From positions 1-64,000 of the forward strand of contig JAJDDB010000002.1 in the NCBI GenBank assembly GCA_029260575.1: DNA of 64,000 bases. The letters run 5' to 3'. The translations under genes and the position numbers were made by a program. Positions 46,113-54,820 of this stretch are shown here, in pieces; the first letter of the stretch is position 1; each line of letters opens with the position of its first letter. Origin of the DNA: Phycisphaerales bacterium. GTDB taxonomy: Bacteria; Planctomycetota; Phycisphaerae; Phycisphaerales; SM1A02. The notes under the pieces were generated by a model, which saw only the letters and a program-made list of their open reading frames with translations, did no database searches and was not told the DNA's origin.

Positions 46113-46859
46113 ATGAGATTTTCAACCATGCAGCCAGATTCATGGCATCTAACGAGCATCGTAATGGCCAAACTGCCGCAGCCCGGCCGGGTGAAAACCC
46201 GGCTGACGGCGACGGGGTGGCTGGATGCGACCCAGGCATCAGCAGTTGCCTCGGCTATGCTGCGGTGCATCATCGGTAGGTTGGCGATCCGGGGACCGGT
46301 GGTGTTGGCTGTGACGCCAGACGACTGCGAACAAGAAATGAGCAGACATCTTCCTACAGTCGAAACGCCGATTCGCTTCACGAATCAGGGCCAAGGTGGG
46401 CTTGGTGAACGAATGACGAGCGCCTGGGCAGCTGCTGACCGCCGAACGCCGATTGTGTTCTTCGGCAATGACAGTCCCGATGTCCCTGAGCAGTATCTTC
46501 AGGAACTTGCTGAGGCTTCTGCTGTCGCCGAGGTTGTACTCGGGCCGACCGAAGATGGTGGAATATGGTGTCTGGCAGCGCAGCGCAGCTTTCCGGAACT
46601 CCTTGATGCAATCGACTGGGGTACTGAACACGTGTACGATCAACTCTTACAGCGGGCCAGGCAGCTAGGCCGCCGCGTAGCTGTTCTCCCACAATGGGTG
46701 GATATCGATCACCCGGAAGATATTGATGCCATGCTGAAGCGGCTTGACAGTGCTTCAGTAAGGCAATCATCCAGGCAGATGGATTCAGCCCTGCTTCAGC
46801 TTCGCAGTGATTTGGCTCAAATCGGTCTGACTAAACCGACCAATGACAGCATCCGGTAG
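46113..46859 (+). CDS. DUF2064/TIGR04282-type glycosyltransferase-fold protein
   Basis: A 248-residue GT-A-fold protein. Family motifs are MAKLPQPGRVKTRL at the nucleotide-sugar end, GGLGERM, FFGNDSPDVPEQYL and VVLGPTEDGGIWCLA. Members are annotated as DUF2064 or as glycosyltransferases of arsenosugar synthesis; the true substrate is unknown here and no arsenic genes are nearby. The C-terminal VDIDHPEDIDAM is typical. Start is 46113 or 46128. Confidence 0.85.
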   Translation: MRFSTMQPDSWHLTSIVMAKLPQPGRVKTRLTATGWLDATQASAVASAMLRCIIGRLAIRGPVVLAVTPDDCEQEMSRHLPTVETPIRFTNQGQGGLGERMTSAWAAADRRTPIVFFGNDSPDVPEQYLQELAEASAVAEVVLGPTEDGGIWCLAAQRSFPELLDAIDWGTEHVYDQLLQRARQLGRRVAVLPQWVDIDHPEDIDAMLKRLDSASVRQSSRQMDSALLQLRSDLAQIGLTKPTNDSIR

Positions 46860-46906
46860 TACGAGACGACGCTCACAATTGCAAGACTGATTACAACGTA
46901 AACGAC

Positions 46907-47416
46907 ATGCCCACTCCAACAACGACTGCACAAACCTTTGAGACAGACGATCTTGCGGATTCAACCATCTTGTTGGTTGATGACAATCTCCAGAATCTGG
47001 AATTGATGCAGGCCTATCTCGAAGATCTTCCCTGCCAACTACTGACCGCTATCGATGGAACTGAAGCCGTCGCGGCGATTGATTCGCACACTCCCGACCT
47101 CGTTCTGCTGGATGTGATGATGCCGCGCATGAGCGGCTTCGAAGTCTGTCAGAAGATCAAGAGCAATCCACAGACGCGCGACATTGTTGTAATCATGGTG
47201 ACTGCGCTTCAGGAAGTCGGCGACTTCGAACGGGCTGTCGAATGCGGGACTGACGACTTCATCACCAAGCCGGTCAACAAGCTTGAACTGCTCACTCGCG
47301 TAAAATCACTGCTCGGAGTGCGTCGCCTCAAGCGCCAGCTCGATCAGGTCATGGCCCTGCGCCAGCATGTCCGCCCCGACCGCGAACGCCCAGAAGCCGG
47401 CCAGAAGCTTGAATAG
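46907..47416 (+). CDS. Response regulator receiver protein without output domain
   Basis: A 169-residue protein with one REC domain. The acidic pair is LVDDN, the phosphoacceptor Asp is in LVLLDVMMPRMSG, the switch Thr in VIMVTAL and the conserved Lys in FITKPVN. About 40 C-terminal residues form a short helix and charged tail with no DNA-binding domain. Partner kinase is not in the window. Single-domain regulators relay phosphate or bind target proteins. Confidence 0.92.
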   Translation: MPTPTTTAQTFETDDLADSTILLVDDNLQNLELMQAYLEDLPCQLLTAIDGTEAVAAIDSHTPDLVLLDVMMPRMSGFEVCQKIKSNPQTRDIVVIMVTALQEVGDFERAVECGTDDFITKPVNKLELLTRVKSLLGVRRLKRQLDQVMALRQHVRPDRERPEAGQKLE

Positions 47417-47447
47417 CTCACGCGTGCACTGATTCGTAAGCAACCAA

Positions 47448-47651
47448 TCAGCTGCGAGGGCGGCGCGTCACCGCTGCGTGTCCTGATGGAATCCGCATCC
47501 ATCTGCTGGTTCGATCCCTCGGCTCGAGCGTCATCATCAGATGGTCGAGGTAGTGTTGAAGGGCAGATACATCAAACACCGCCAGCCAGTCCCGCCTGGC
47601 GGACTGGTTAATCTGCTGGATGTGCTCAATGAGTTGTTCCTTGCTGATCAT
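47448..47651 (-). CDS. Small conserved hypothetical protein
   Basis: A 67-residue protein. ATG 47651 is chosen because GGGAG lies 8 bases upstream; the longer frame adds 19 unlikely residues. MISKEQLIEHIQQINQSARR followed by DVSALQHYLDHL looks like two helices and is reminiscent of short proteins from other planctomycetes. The C-terminus is basic. No function is known. Confidence 0.6.
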   Translation of the reverse strand: MISKEQLIEHIQQINQSARRDWLAVFDVSALQHYLDHLMMTLEPRDRTSRWMRIPSGHAAVTRRPRS

Positions 47652-47804
47652 GGAAGATGCTCCCACACGCTCGGGTCTTAGTGAGATAGCAGCCATCGGC
47701 GAATACATGCTCGAGGCCGCAGGCGATAACTAATGTGGAACAAAGGAGTTGCAGCCACAGGACTGGCGAGCCGAACCACAAGGTCCGGCTGCTCAAACTG
47801 CGCT

Positions 47805-48434
47805 ATGCACATCATCTTGGGGGTGGTGTCTACGCTTGCCGGCTGTTCTGCCGAATCAACGCGTATGCAGAACGAGTTTTCTTTGCGACCGCAGCAGCAA
47901 CTCGATGCATCAACTGCGCAGCCGCGCGAGGTCCGGACGTCCGATATCGCCCTGCAGCGTGATGCGGAAATCAGAAATCTTGCCTCGCCCGATCAGGGGA
48001 ATGCAGTCGCCGGACCAGTTGCAGATCCCGGTGCAATAGTTCTTGTGCAGCGACTGGCAACCGTATTTGATGCGGAGTCTGATCATCGCATTGCCTTGAC
48101 AATCAGCACCTGGCATCTGCGCAATCAAAGTCGCGCCCAGTCTGCTGAGTTCGATGCCATGACGCAGCGCCTTGCAATGCTGCTCGATGCAGCCGGCCGC
48201 GAACATGAACTACATTTCACTTCCGACGCAGCCCGCCCGGTGGACTATCACCTGACTGGCACTGCCTATCTCGTAAACGCAGGTGGATTTGATCAGTGGG
48301 AGCTCTACCTGGCGCTCAAACCTGCCGATCGCTCGTGGACGTTATGGCAGTCTGATTCGCCGGTGCGTTTACTTCGCGCAACCAGATTGCGCAGCCAGCA
48401 GATATTTCTGTTCAGTTCAGACAAACAGCGCTAG
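47805..48434 (+). CDS. Probable lipoprotein of unknown function
   Basis: The protein is 209 residues from ATG 47805, which begins a lipoprotein signal (MHIILGVVSTLAGC; lipobox LAGC, Cys 14). A longer frame starts at 47733 but would bury the signal. A Gln/Ser-rich segment precedes an alpha/beta C-terminal domain (FDQWELYLALKPADRSWTLW) that resembles outer-membrane assembly or peptidoglycan lipoproteins only loosely. It converges on the glycosyltransferase gene. Confidence 0.65.
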   Translation: MHIILGVVSTLAGCSAESTRMQNEFSLRPQQQLDASTAQPREVRTSDIALQRDAEIRNLASPDQGNAVAGPVADPGAIVLVQRLATVFDAESDHRIALTISTWHLRNQSRAQSAEFDAMTQRLAMLLDAAGREHELHFTSDAARPVDYHLTGTAYLVNAGGFDQWELYLALKPADRSWTLWQSDSPVRLLRATRLRSQQIFLFSSDKQR

Positions 48435-48438
48435 CGTT

Positions 48439-49992
48439 TTACGCTGGCACAGAACGTTGACGGCGAAAACACAGCGCAGCGAGTCCAGTTCTGCTCGGCC
48501 TGCTGCTGCGAACACTGCCCAGCCCAATAACTGACAGCCCAAGCGCAAACAGCATCATGAACGGCCAACCGAGCATCACCACTGTGTGCTCGGTCGATGC
48601 GGTGAGGCTCACTACAAGAGCGAGCGCAAGCACCAGTTCAACCCAACCGCACGGCAGCAGCAATGTTCGACAGCGGCTCGCAGGATCAGCGCTGCCAAAC
48701 TGCGCTTTGTTAAACTTCGGCGTACGCACAAACGGCGTGCGATGTCGCAGTAGCGCCCCAGCAATAGCCTTGCTGTTCGTAAAACACACACCAGCACACA
48801 CCGCCATGATCAACGGGATGAGCAATACATTTACGATCGACAGTTGCCGCTGCCGCCACAACGCTGCTACATAGAACACTGCTGCAGCGCCGGTGCCGAA
48901 GAACAAACTTCCAAGCCAAAGCACCGGGATCACATCGCTTGTCTCCGGCATCGTCACTTCAGCCGCTGCGGTAAAGACAATGCTGATCAGCACGAGCGCC
49001 AGCAGTACCGGATACAGCAGCGGGGCGGTCAAATGAAACCACGCTTCCATTTTCTGTGGCAGCGATGCCTCACTACGCACAATACTCGGCAGCAGTTTAA
49101 TCGCTGTCTCAATCAGTCCCTTCGTCCAGCGATTCTGCTGCGACACAAACGCAGGAACCGTTGGTGGCAATTCCGCAGGACATTCAACATCATCGCGATA
49201 CACGAATTTCCAACCTGCCAGTTGCGCGCGATATGAAAGATCGGTGTCTTCCGTCAGCGTGTCAAATTCCCACCCGCCTGCATCTTCAATCGCACGCTTG
49301 CGCCAGATACCCGCTGTACCGTTGAAGTTGAACCAGCGCCCGGTCGCTGCACGCACTGCCTGTTCGACCTGAAAGTGACCATCCAGCAGCAGCGCCTGCA
49401 CGCGCGTCAACAATGATTCATTTCGATTGAGATGCGCCCAGCGTCCCTGCACCATCCCAATGCCCGGATCTGTGAATTCGCCAATCGTGCGCTTCAGAAA
49501 ATCGTGAGGCGGCACAAAGTCCGCATCAAACACTGCAATGAATTCACCTGTCGCGCTGTCCATTGCCTCTGCCAGCGCGCCGGCCTTATACCCTCTTCGA
49601 GTCGTGCGGTGTATGTACTGGACATTCACACCCTCTGCTGCCAGCCGCGCGCAGCAGCTTCGCGTCAACGCTGCTGAATCATCCGTCGAATCGTCCAGCA
49701 CCTGAATCTGCAACAGCTCGCGCGGATAGTCCATCGCCGCTGCTGCAGTAATCACGCGCTCCGCAACATTCCGCTCATTGAACATCGGCAACTGCACCGT
49801 CACACCCGGAAGCTCCGGAAGCTGCGCAAGCGCATCACTTTCCCGAAAACTCAGATCCTCAGTCGCGACTGGACGTGCAGGCAGCCTGGTGCAGTGCCAG
49901 ACCATCCACAGCCGGTGCATCCCATATACGCACAGCACGCCGACCAATGCTGCGAAGATGATGACCAAAATGACTTCGAGCGGGCTGTCCAT
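48439..49992 (-). CDS. Processive family-2 glycosyltransferase, membrane-bound
   Basis: A 517-residue protein resembling cellulose synthase/glucomannan-synthase-like enzymes. One N-terminal TM helix (about 5-27) precedes the GT2 domain: QLPMFNERNVAERVI, DDSTDDS, DAD (metal site in FIAVFDADFVPP), TEDTDLSYRAQLAGW and the product-binding QQNRW. Four or five C-terminal TM helices follow. The enzyme moves sugars from a nucleotide donor to a growing chain while exporting it. Product identity cannot be told; no BcsB or PilZ partner is seen. Confidence 0.92.
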   Translation of the reverse strand: MDSPLEVILVIIFAALVGVLCVYGMHRLWMVWHCTRLPARPVATEDLSFRESDALAQLPELPGVTVQLPMFNERNVAERVITAAAAMDYPRELLQIQVLDDSTDDSAALTRSCCARLAAEGVNVQYIHRTTRRGYKAGALAEAMDSATGEFIAVFDADFVPPHDFLKRTIGEFTDPGIGMVQGRWAHLNRNESLLTRVQALLLDGHFQVEQAVRAATGRWFNFNGTAGIWRKRAIEDAGGWEFDTLTEDTDLSYRAQLAGWKFVYRDDVECPAELPPTVPAFVSQQNRWTKGLIETAIKLLPSIVRSEASLPQKMEAWFHLTAPLLYPVLLALVLISIVFTAAAEVTMPETSDVIPVLWLGSLFFGTGAAAVFYVAALWRQRQLSIVNVLLIPLIMAVCAGVCFTNSKAIAGALLRHRTPFVRTPKFNKAQFGSADPASRCRTLLLPCGWVELVLALALVVSLTASTEHTVVMLGWPFMMLFALGLSVIGLGSVRSSRPSRTGLAALCFRRQRSVPA

Positions 49993-50245
49993 AGTGTCCC
50001 TGATTGTTGCGATCCCGGACGTCAGGGCAAGGCCCCGATCAAGGCAGTATCACACTGAGGCGGCCCCAGCCCCGATTGACATGTCCGCACAAGCGGCTGC
50101 GGGGACTCTCCCCATGCACTCAACAGGCCATATGATTGGTTTGTTCGATCAGCCTTCCGTTTGGTGCGGTGAAATCCGCCGGCTTGGATCAAGAACAATA
50201 TTTCAGCGTCATGGACGCCGATCAACTGTACAGGGGATGTGCATC

Positions 50246-50473
50246 ATGGAACCTCTCATAGAAGCCGCAGCTGAATACTTCGTCATCGTGCTCATCGCAG
50301 CCACGATTCTGCTGGGCATCATCGTCCGCTCGATCACCACGATCGTGACAACATCTTCTCACGAAAGAAGCCGCCGCGAGATCGCTGCCTACATCGCAGA
50401 AGGTTCCATCCCACCGGAACAGGGCGAACGCCTCATCCGCGCCGACGTCAGCCGCGGCCAGCGACCGGCATAA
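50246..50473 (+). CDS. Small membrane protein
   Basis: A 75-residue protein. One TM helix (about 12-32, YFVIVLIAATILLGIIV) is followed by a cytoplasmic helical tail, HERSRREIAAYIAEGSIPPE, which recalls SHOCT-like oligomerisation motifs. ATG 50246 is preferred, 9 bases after GGGG; ATG 50237 is also in frame. Its 3' end lies 12 bases from the convergent ASCH gene. Function is unknown. Confidence 0.65.
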   Translation: MEPLIEAAAEYFVIVLIAATILLGIIVRSITTIVTTSSHERSRREIAAYIAEGSIPPEQGERLIRADVSRGQRPA

Positions 50474-50485
50474 CAAATGTACTGA

Positions 50486-50833
50486 TCACGCAGCCTTCGA
50501 AAACGGCCGGAACCACACCGGCTGCGGTTGCCGCGTCGGCTTGCGATGGCGCGTGTACCGCTTCACATCTTTCAGATGCCACTCGTAGTACGTGTCGCCT
50601 TTGATGCATTTGCTGATCACAGCACTGCCGACAATCACACCTGTGGGCAATTCGTCATCTCGCAATGCCTCGAATGCAGGGCCGTCAAATCCGTTGACGC
50701 CCGCCCATTGCTGCGAGACATATATATAGAACCGCTCACCGATCTTCGTCGTGCGAACCGTGCGATACTCGATCGTCTTCACCCCACGCAGAATCAACTC
50801 GGCATAGGGTTGGCGGATGGACAGGGCGAGCAT
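50486..50833 (-). CDS. ASCH-domain protein
   Basis: A 115-residue protein starting at ATG 50833 (MLALSIRQPYAELILRGVKT); in-frame ATGs further upstream are unlikely. The ASCH fold is shown by IRQPYAELILRGVKTIEYR, GERFYIYVSQQ, GVIVGSAVISKC and the YEWHL stretch. ASCH domains bind RNA or modified bases. Two 5' fragments of the same gene occur at 51332-51424 and 52590-52665. Confidence 0.85.
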   Translation of the reverse strand: MLALSIRQPYAELILRGVKTIEYRTVRTTKIGERFYIYVSQQWAGVNGFDGPAFEALRDDELPTGVIVGSAVISKCIKGDTYYEWHLKDVKRYTRHRKPTRQPQPVWFRPFSKAA

Positions 50834-50935
50834 GCTCGCTGTATCGGCCCGATTTGCTTGAGGCATCAATCGTGTCTTGCTCGGCATTTGCACTGGCATT
50901 AGGATTCGCGTTGTAGTGCCCAAGGAGTGTGCACA

Positions 50936-51319
50936 ATGGCAGATGGCGATGCAACTCCAAAACGAAACGAGCCGGCGATTCCATACAAGGGGGCCGCGGC
51001 TCTCGTGGCATTCGCAAGTCTCTGGCCCATTGTCCAAAACGGCGTGCCCGATGCGCTTTCTGATCTGATCACGATTGCGCTGGGCGTGTTCGGTGTGCTC
51101 GTCGCCATTGCCATCTGGCGACGCAATCCGGTAATGTTCAAGGCATACTGCATCTGGGCACTATGCTGGTTATCCATCAGTGTCTGGACCACGCTTCAGC
51201 ACGACGCAGCAACGTGGAAAATTGCGGTCGGCATTATTGTGCCGGCGTTCGTGTTGTTCGTGATCGGCAGCGTTGTACACAGAGCTCTGGATGAAGAGCC
51301 AGTGTCGGAATCTGCTTAA
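50936..51319 (+). CDS. Small integral membrane protein
   Basis: The protein is 127 residues from ATG 50936, 8 bases after AAGGAG. Four hydrophobic segments (about 21-35, 38-58, 66-82, 95-113) are joined by short loops. No family is recognised. It lies between the ASCH gene and the first ASCH relic, both on the opposite strand. Confidence 0.68.
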   Translation: MADGDATPKRNEPAIPYKGAAALVAFASLWPIVQNGVPDALSDLITIALGVFGVLVAIAIWRRNPVMFKAYCIWALCWLSISVWTTLQHDAATWKIAVGIIVPAFVLFVIGSVVHRALDEEPVSESA

Positions 51320-51331
51320 ATGCAGGTGCGT

Positions 51332-51424
51332 CCGCGTGCGATACTCAATCGTCTTCATCCCACGCAGAAATAACGCCGCATACAGCTGACACATCGACAG
51401 CGCGAGCATGATCGCCAACTTAGC
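51332..51424 (-). pseudogene. 5' fragment of an ASCH gene, relic 1
   Basis: On the minus strand this reads MLALSMCQLYAALFLRGMKT then IEYRTRT, which aligns without gaps to the first 27 residues of the ASCH protein at 50486-50833. About 80 bases are clearly homologous at DNA level. Homology stops just before 51329, where the neighbouring + strand gene ends. Confidence 0.75.
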
Positions 51425-51433
51425 ATGACGCGA

Positions 51434-51988
51434 TCACGGCTCAATCTCTTCAATCGTGATCACTTCCCTGGATTCCATCCCATGGAAGATCAGGTCCAGC
51501 ATTTCGACAATGTATTCACGCTGCTGCGCTTCGATGAAGAACGCGTGCTGCTGCGGTGTTAGCGTCGCCGCCGCCTCCATGAGCATCGCTTCCTCATGAT
51601 CCACATCGACGTGCAGCCGTTCGCTTAATTCCACCGCAACGGAATTTCCCTCATCCGCCACTCCGGAAAAACGCGCAGCCAGAAACAGTTCCCGCCACTC
51701 GGCATTGTTCACGATCGCATGCAGCAGCGCCCTTCGCGCTCGCGCCTGCTCCCAGAACACCGGCTCAGGCGACAGTTCGTTGCCGTGCTCATCTTTGCTC
51801 CATTGCCGTCCCTCACTGCGGGCATGGGCAGCAGTCAGGTCGCACAACTGCTCGGACACATCAATAGTAATCCGCAGCCGCTTGCCCGCCAGCACCCGCG
51901 GCTGCACCGCCATTCCATGTTCATCAACCTCGCCCGCCGCCGCAGATTCGCGCCAATCCATAGGATCATTGTGCTGCACATCGTCCAT
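51434..51988 (-). CDS. Conserved hypothetical protein
   Basis: The protein is 184 residues from ATG 51988. It is acidic and helical: REYIVEMLDLIFHGM at the C-terminus and LTAAHARSEGRQ in the middle. No membrane segment, signal or known motif is seen. It lies between two relics of the ASCH gene. The start is uncertain since no strong ribosome site is present. Confidence 0.55.
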   Translation of the reverse strand: MDDVQHNDPMDWRESAAAGEVDEHGMAVQPRVLAGKRLRITIDVSEQLCDLTAAHARSEGRQWSKDEHGNELSPEPVFWEQARARRALLHAIVNNAEWRELFLAARFSGVADEGNSVAVELSERLHVDVDHEEAMLMEAAATLTPQQHAFFIEAQQREYIVEMLDLIFHGMESREVITIEEIEP

Positions 51989-52183
51989 ACCCGGATTTGT
52001 ACCGCCGCCGCCTGAGACATTGCAAGCAAGACGCAGGACATCCTCGCAGCAATGCAGTGAATCAGGCCAAAGCAACCTGCTTTGGAGGGATCATAACGTA
52101 TGGACGGGGCAAGCATGCCCTTGAGATCGAAGAGGCATCATCGAATCTCCAGTGACATTGAGATATTTGAGCTTGGCTGAGCT

Positions 52184-52573
52184 ATGTCGACTCTTGAGTG
52201 CCCTCTGTCAAGTTCCTATGCTACGTGTATCTTCGAGGATTCTCCGATGCAGAGTCTGAACGAACTCGGTGAGGTACTCCTCCAGAATTGTCCACAGTGC
52301 GGACGCTCAACAATTGAGATAACAAAGGTTGAAGCTGCGCACCGTCGTCGTGGATTCTTGTGGTCAGGTTGGGAACAGGTGATTCGAGTTCACTACTACT
52401 GCCCGAACTGTGATGCCAATCCTTGGCCAGAGGGGGGAGGATTTAGACGTCTCGCGTATGAGAGCGAGGATTTTGATATGGGCACTGTGAGCGCAACATT
52501 GCAACTTCGCGCTGCTGCCAACAAGGCGAAACGAGATTTCTTTAAAGATCTATTCGGGCTCGATCCGTTTTGA
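52184..52573 (+). CDS. Hypothetical protein with CxxC zinc-ribbon pairs
   Basis: A 129-residue protein; ATG 52247 may be the true start. Two cysteine pairs (NCPQCGRS and YYCPNCDANP) frame a beta-rich 30-residue segment, suggesting one zinc ribbon. A short helical tail (ANKAKRDFFKDLFG) follows. The sequence is more AT-rich than the core genes around it. It is followed by the second ASCH relic on the opposite strand. Confidence 0.6.
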   Translation: MSTLECPLSSSYATCIFEDSPMQSLNELGEVLLQNCPQCGRSTIEITKVEAAHRRRGFLWSGWEQVIRVHYYCPNCDANPWPEGGGFRRLAYESEDFDMGTVSATLQLRAAANKAKRDFFKDLFGLDPF

Positions 52574-52589
52574 GGTGCCGATTCGAGCT

Positions 52590-52665
52590 GAGTTCTTGAC
52601 GTTCAAGAACCGCAGGATCAACTCCACATAGGATTGGCGTATGGACATTGCGAGCAATGATGGTC
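52590..52665 (-). pseudogene. 5' fragment of an ASCH gene, relic 2
   Basis: The minus strand encodes MSIRQSYVELILRF, matching LSIRQPYAELILRG of the ASCH protein, followed by unrelated sequence. Flanking bases (ATTGCTCGCAATG) also resemble the ASCH start region, with a single-base frame difference. It is shorter and more decayed than relic 1. Confidence 0.65.
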
Positions 52666-52819
52666 TGCTGGCCAGAGACACCCGGCATACTCGGTGCGGC
52701 TTCCTTCCTTATGGCCGCTTCGAACGAAGGTGGGCAACTGCGAATAGTCGTATTCAGCCACCGACTAGGTTGCTTACACGAAATCGAATTGCGAATTGGA
52801 TAGGTCTTTGAATAGGCCG

Positions 52820-53581
52820 ATGAATTCCATCAAATTCACAGGGCACGACCCGTGGATAGACTCCGCGCTCAAATCTCTGTGGCCGCCCTTCGTTGAGTTA
52901 TGCAAGGACGTTAAGAAGTTTGAGCCTCAACCACTGTCGTCATTCGAAGACCTACGCTTGAGATTGGAGGAAAAACGCTCACAGCTGAATCCCTCGATGT
53001 CCAACGATGAAATTGCAGCGCATGTAGATAGAAGCATTAGTCATCGTGCCGATCCTGACATACAAAAACATGATGCGTTTCGCGATAGAATTGTGAACAC
53101 CTACGTCCAATCGGCGCTGCTTGCGCTCGCATTTACAGAGGCGATCATCAACAGGATTCTCGCCACTGGGCTTGCAAGTCAAGGCAAAGAGGCGCTCTTT
53201 CAGATGATCGAAAATTCCAGTGTCGTTCAGAAATGGTGTGTTGGTCCGAAATGCTTTTGTCCCTCGTTTGAATTGCCGAAATCTCGCGCTCTTTACACGA
53301 CACTTGAGAGGCTGGTGCATCAGCGGAATGCTCTTGTGCATCACAAGGGGCGCATCGAAATAGATGGCGAAGAAATCTACAGCCAAGGTCCTTTCAGGAC
53401 ATTCGAAACCATCGATGAGGGTTTACGATGGATTCGTCGCTACTTCAGCTTACCGTACGATTTAGAGGAACACGCAACCCGAGTCTTGCCCTCCACAATT
53501 GTGACGAGCGTATCCATGGAAAGAGAACCCATTCCTATCGCGCATGAGCACAGAGCCGCAATCGGAAAATTGGGATCGTAA
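52820..53581 (+). CDS. HEPN-like domain protein
   Basis: The protein is 253 residues from ATG 52820; a TTG at 52796 would add 8. It is helical throughout. QRNALVHHKG gives the R-x4-H motif of HEPN RNases, preceded by a long helix (YVQSALLALAFTEAIINRIL). HEPN proteins are often toxins or phage-defence RNases. Codon use is AT-richer than the neighbours. Only about 60 bases downstream lie a REP-like repeat and then the first 21-bp array. No nucleotidyltransferase antitoxin (MNT) partner is visible. Confidence 0.7.
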   Translation: MNSIKFTGHDPWIDSALKSLWPPFVELCKDVKKFEPQPLSSFEDLRLRLEEKRSQLNPSMSNDEIAAHVDRSISHRADPDIQKHDAFRDRIVNTYVQSALLALAFTEAIINRILATGLASQGKEALFQMIENSSVVQKWCVGPKCFCPSFELPKSRALYTTLERLVHQRNALVHHKGRIEIDGEEIYSQGPFRTFETIDEGLRWIRRYFSLPYDLEEHATRVLPSTIVTSVSMEREPIPIAHEHRAAIGKLGS

Positions 53582-53591
53582 ATCACGCCAA

Positions 53592-53655
53592 GCAAGTAGG
53601 GCGGGTAGAGCGAAGCGAAAGCCACCGCGTCCTTGATGTACATGGACATCCCATC
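53592..53655 (+). repeat. REP-like element, copy 2
   Basis: GTAG at 53596 with GGCGGGT ... GCCACC and the tail TTGATGTAC ... GGACAT match copy 1 at 20388-20445 over about 60 bases, with a 1-base indel. The last part of the element (GGACATCCC) is also the first unit of the 21-bp array. Confidence 0.65.
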
Positions 53656-53873
53656 TCACCGTTGGGAACTCCCTGAACGTGTCCGGAACATCCCTTTTGG
53701 ATGCTGGGAACTCCCCGCGCAATTCTGGGAACTCCCTGCGCTGTGCCGGGAAATCCCAGAACGCTTCCGGGACATCCCATTTGGATTCTGGGAACTCCCT
53801 ACGCATCTCCGGGAACTCACACAGCCATTCCGGGACATCCCATTTCGACATTGGGACATCCCGGCGGAACCTA
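53643..53873. repeat. 21-bp repeat array A, 11 units
   Basis: Eleven consecutive 21-base units, without spacers, each opening with the palindromic core GGGANNTCCC (mostly GGGAACTCCC or GGGACATCCC) and followed by 11 variable bases. Units 3, 7 and 10 share a second half (ATTTGGATTCT-like). Because 21 is a multiple of 3 and the core is a palindrome, both strands have long open frames: + strand WELPxxF/RDIPFGF heptads, - strand WDVPEAF/REFPxxR heptads. The 21-base period equals two turns of DNA, so cores lie on one face. No ribosome site supports translation. Confidence 0.85.
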
Positions 53874-54096
53874 AAGCCCTCGCTGAGCAGTGGTTTCGCG
53901 CCCCATCTACGCAAACATACGTAGATTCATGATGATGGTGGCGGCGATCACAATGGTATCACCATTTGCGCAGTTTCAATGATTTGTATGAATTGCGCTG
54001 CACTGCACGCCGAACACGGTGGCGAGCGGTGGCGTGGTTTGACACGTGTCGATTGCGGGTACCGCTATGGGATGGCCAACACTGAGGAGCTTTGAT

Positions 54097-54783
54097 ATGC
54101 CCATTGACTATCTGCCATCACGAGAGGGTGAACTGCTGACATGGGCGACCACGTTCGGCGGACACATCACAGCAACGCCGACAGATTTCGGCCTTGATGC
54201 AGCGCAGGCGACCGCGTTTGACACACTGCTCAATGCGTATCGAACAGCATACGACACTGCCAATGACAATGCTACGCGCACACCGTCGAGCATCATTGCC
54301 AAGAACGATGCGAAAGATGCGCTGGTTGCGAACGCTCGGCTGCTTGCTGCGATCGTGCAGGCAACGCCCGGCGTGACCAACATTCAGAAGTCCGATCTGG
54401 GACTGACAGTGCGCGACACCGAACCGACACCGGTTCCGCCGCCCGGCCAACCGCCTGCGCTTGAGATCGTCTCAGCAGTTGCGCGAACAGTGCGCATCAA
54501 GCTGCACGATGTCAAGTCAGGGACAAGCAGAGGCAAGCCAGCGGGAGTGACGGGCGCTGCAGTGTTCAGTTTCGTTGGCGACACGCCGCCGACCTCGCTC
54601 GACGATTGGAAGTTCGAGACGAACACGACCAAGACGATCATTGACATCGAGTTTTCAGACACACTGCCGAACGGCTCGCAGGTCTGGTTGACTGCATTCT
54701 GGTTCAATACCAAGACGCAGTCAGGCCCTGCATGTCAGCCGGTTCCTGCGCTGATACCAGGCGGTATGTCACAGGCAGCGTAA
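54097..54783 (+). CDS. Conserved protein of unknown function, paralogue of 21031-21783
   Basis: A 228-residue protein from ATG 54097, preceded by GAGGA. The N-terminal helical half (FGLDAAQATAFDTLLNAY, NATRTPSSIIAKNDAKDAL, ATPGVTNIQKSDLGLTVRDT) precedes a proline link and a fibronectin-like half (LEIVSAVARTVRIKLHD, RGKPAGVTGAAVFSFVG). It ends SQAA as its paralogue ends RQAA. No signal peptide. This layout is widespread in hypothetical proteins; role unknown. Confidence 0.75.
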   Translation: MPIDYLPSREGELLTWATTFGGHITATPTDFGLDAAQATAFDTLLNAYRTAYDTANDNATRTPSSIIAKNDAKDALVANARLLAAIVQATPGVTNIQKSDLGLTVRDTEPTPVPPPGQPPALEIVSAVARTVRIKLHDVKSGTSRGKPAGVTGAAVFSFVGDTPPTSLDDWKFETNTTKTIIDIEFSDTLPNGSQVWLTAFWFNTKTQSGPACQPVPALIPGGMSQAA

Positions 54784-54820
54784 TCCCCGGATGAAGAAGA
54801 AAGACACACACGGTCGGGGG

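Noticed and set aside
50881-50920. Sigma-54 promoter (TGGCATTAGGATTCGC)
   Set aside because: The -12 element does not match TTGC at the right spacing.
53643-53873. CRISPR array
   Set aside because: Units are 21 bases with no spacers of even length between identical repeats, and no cas genes are near.
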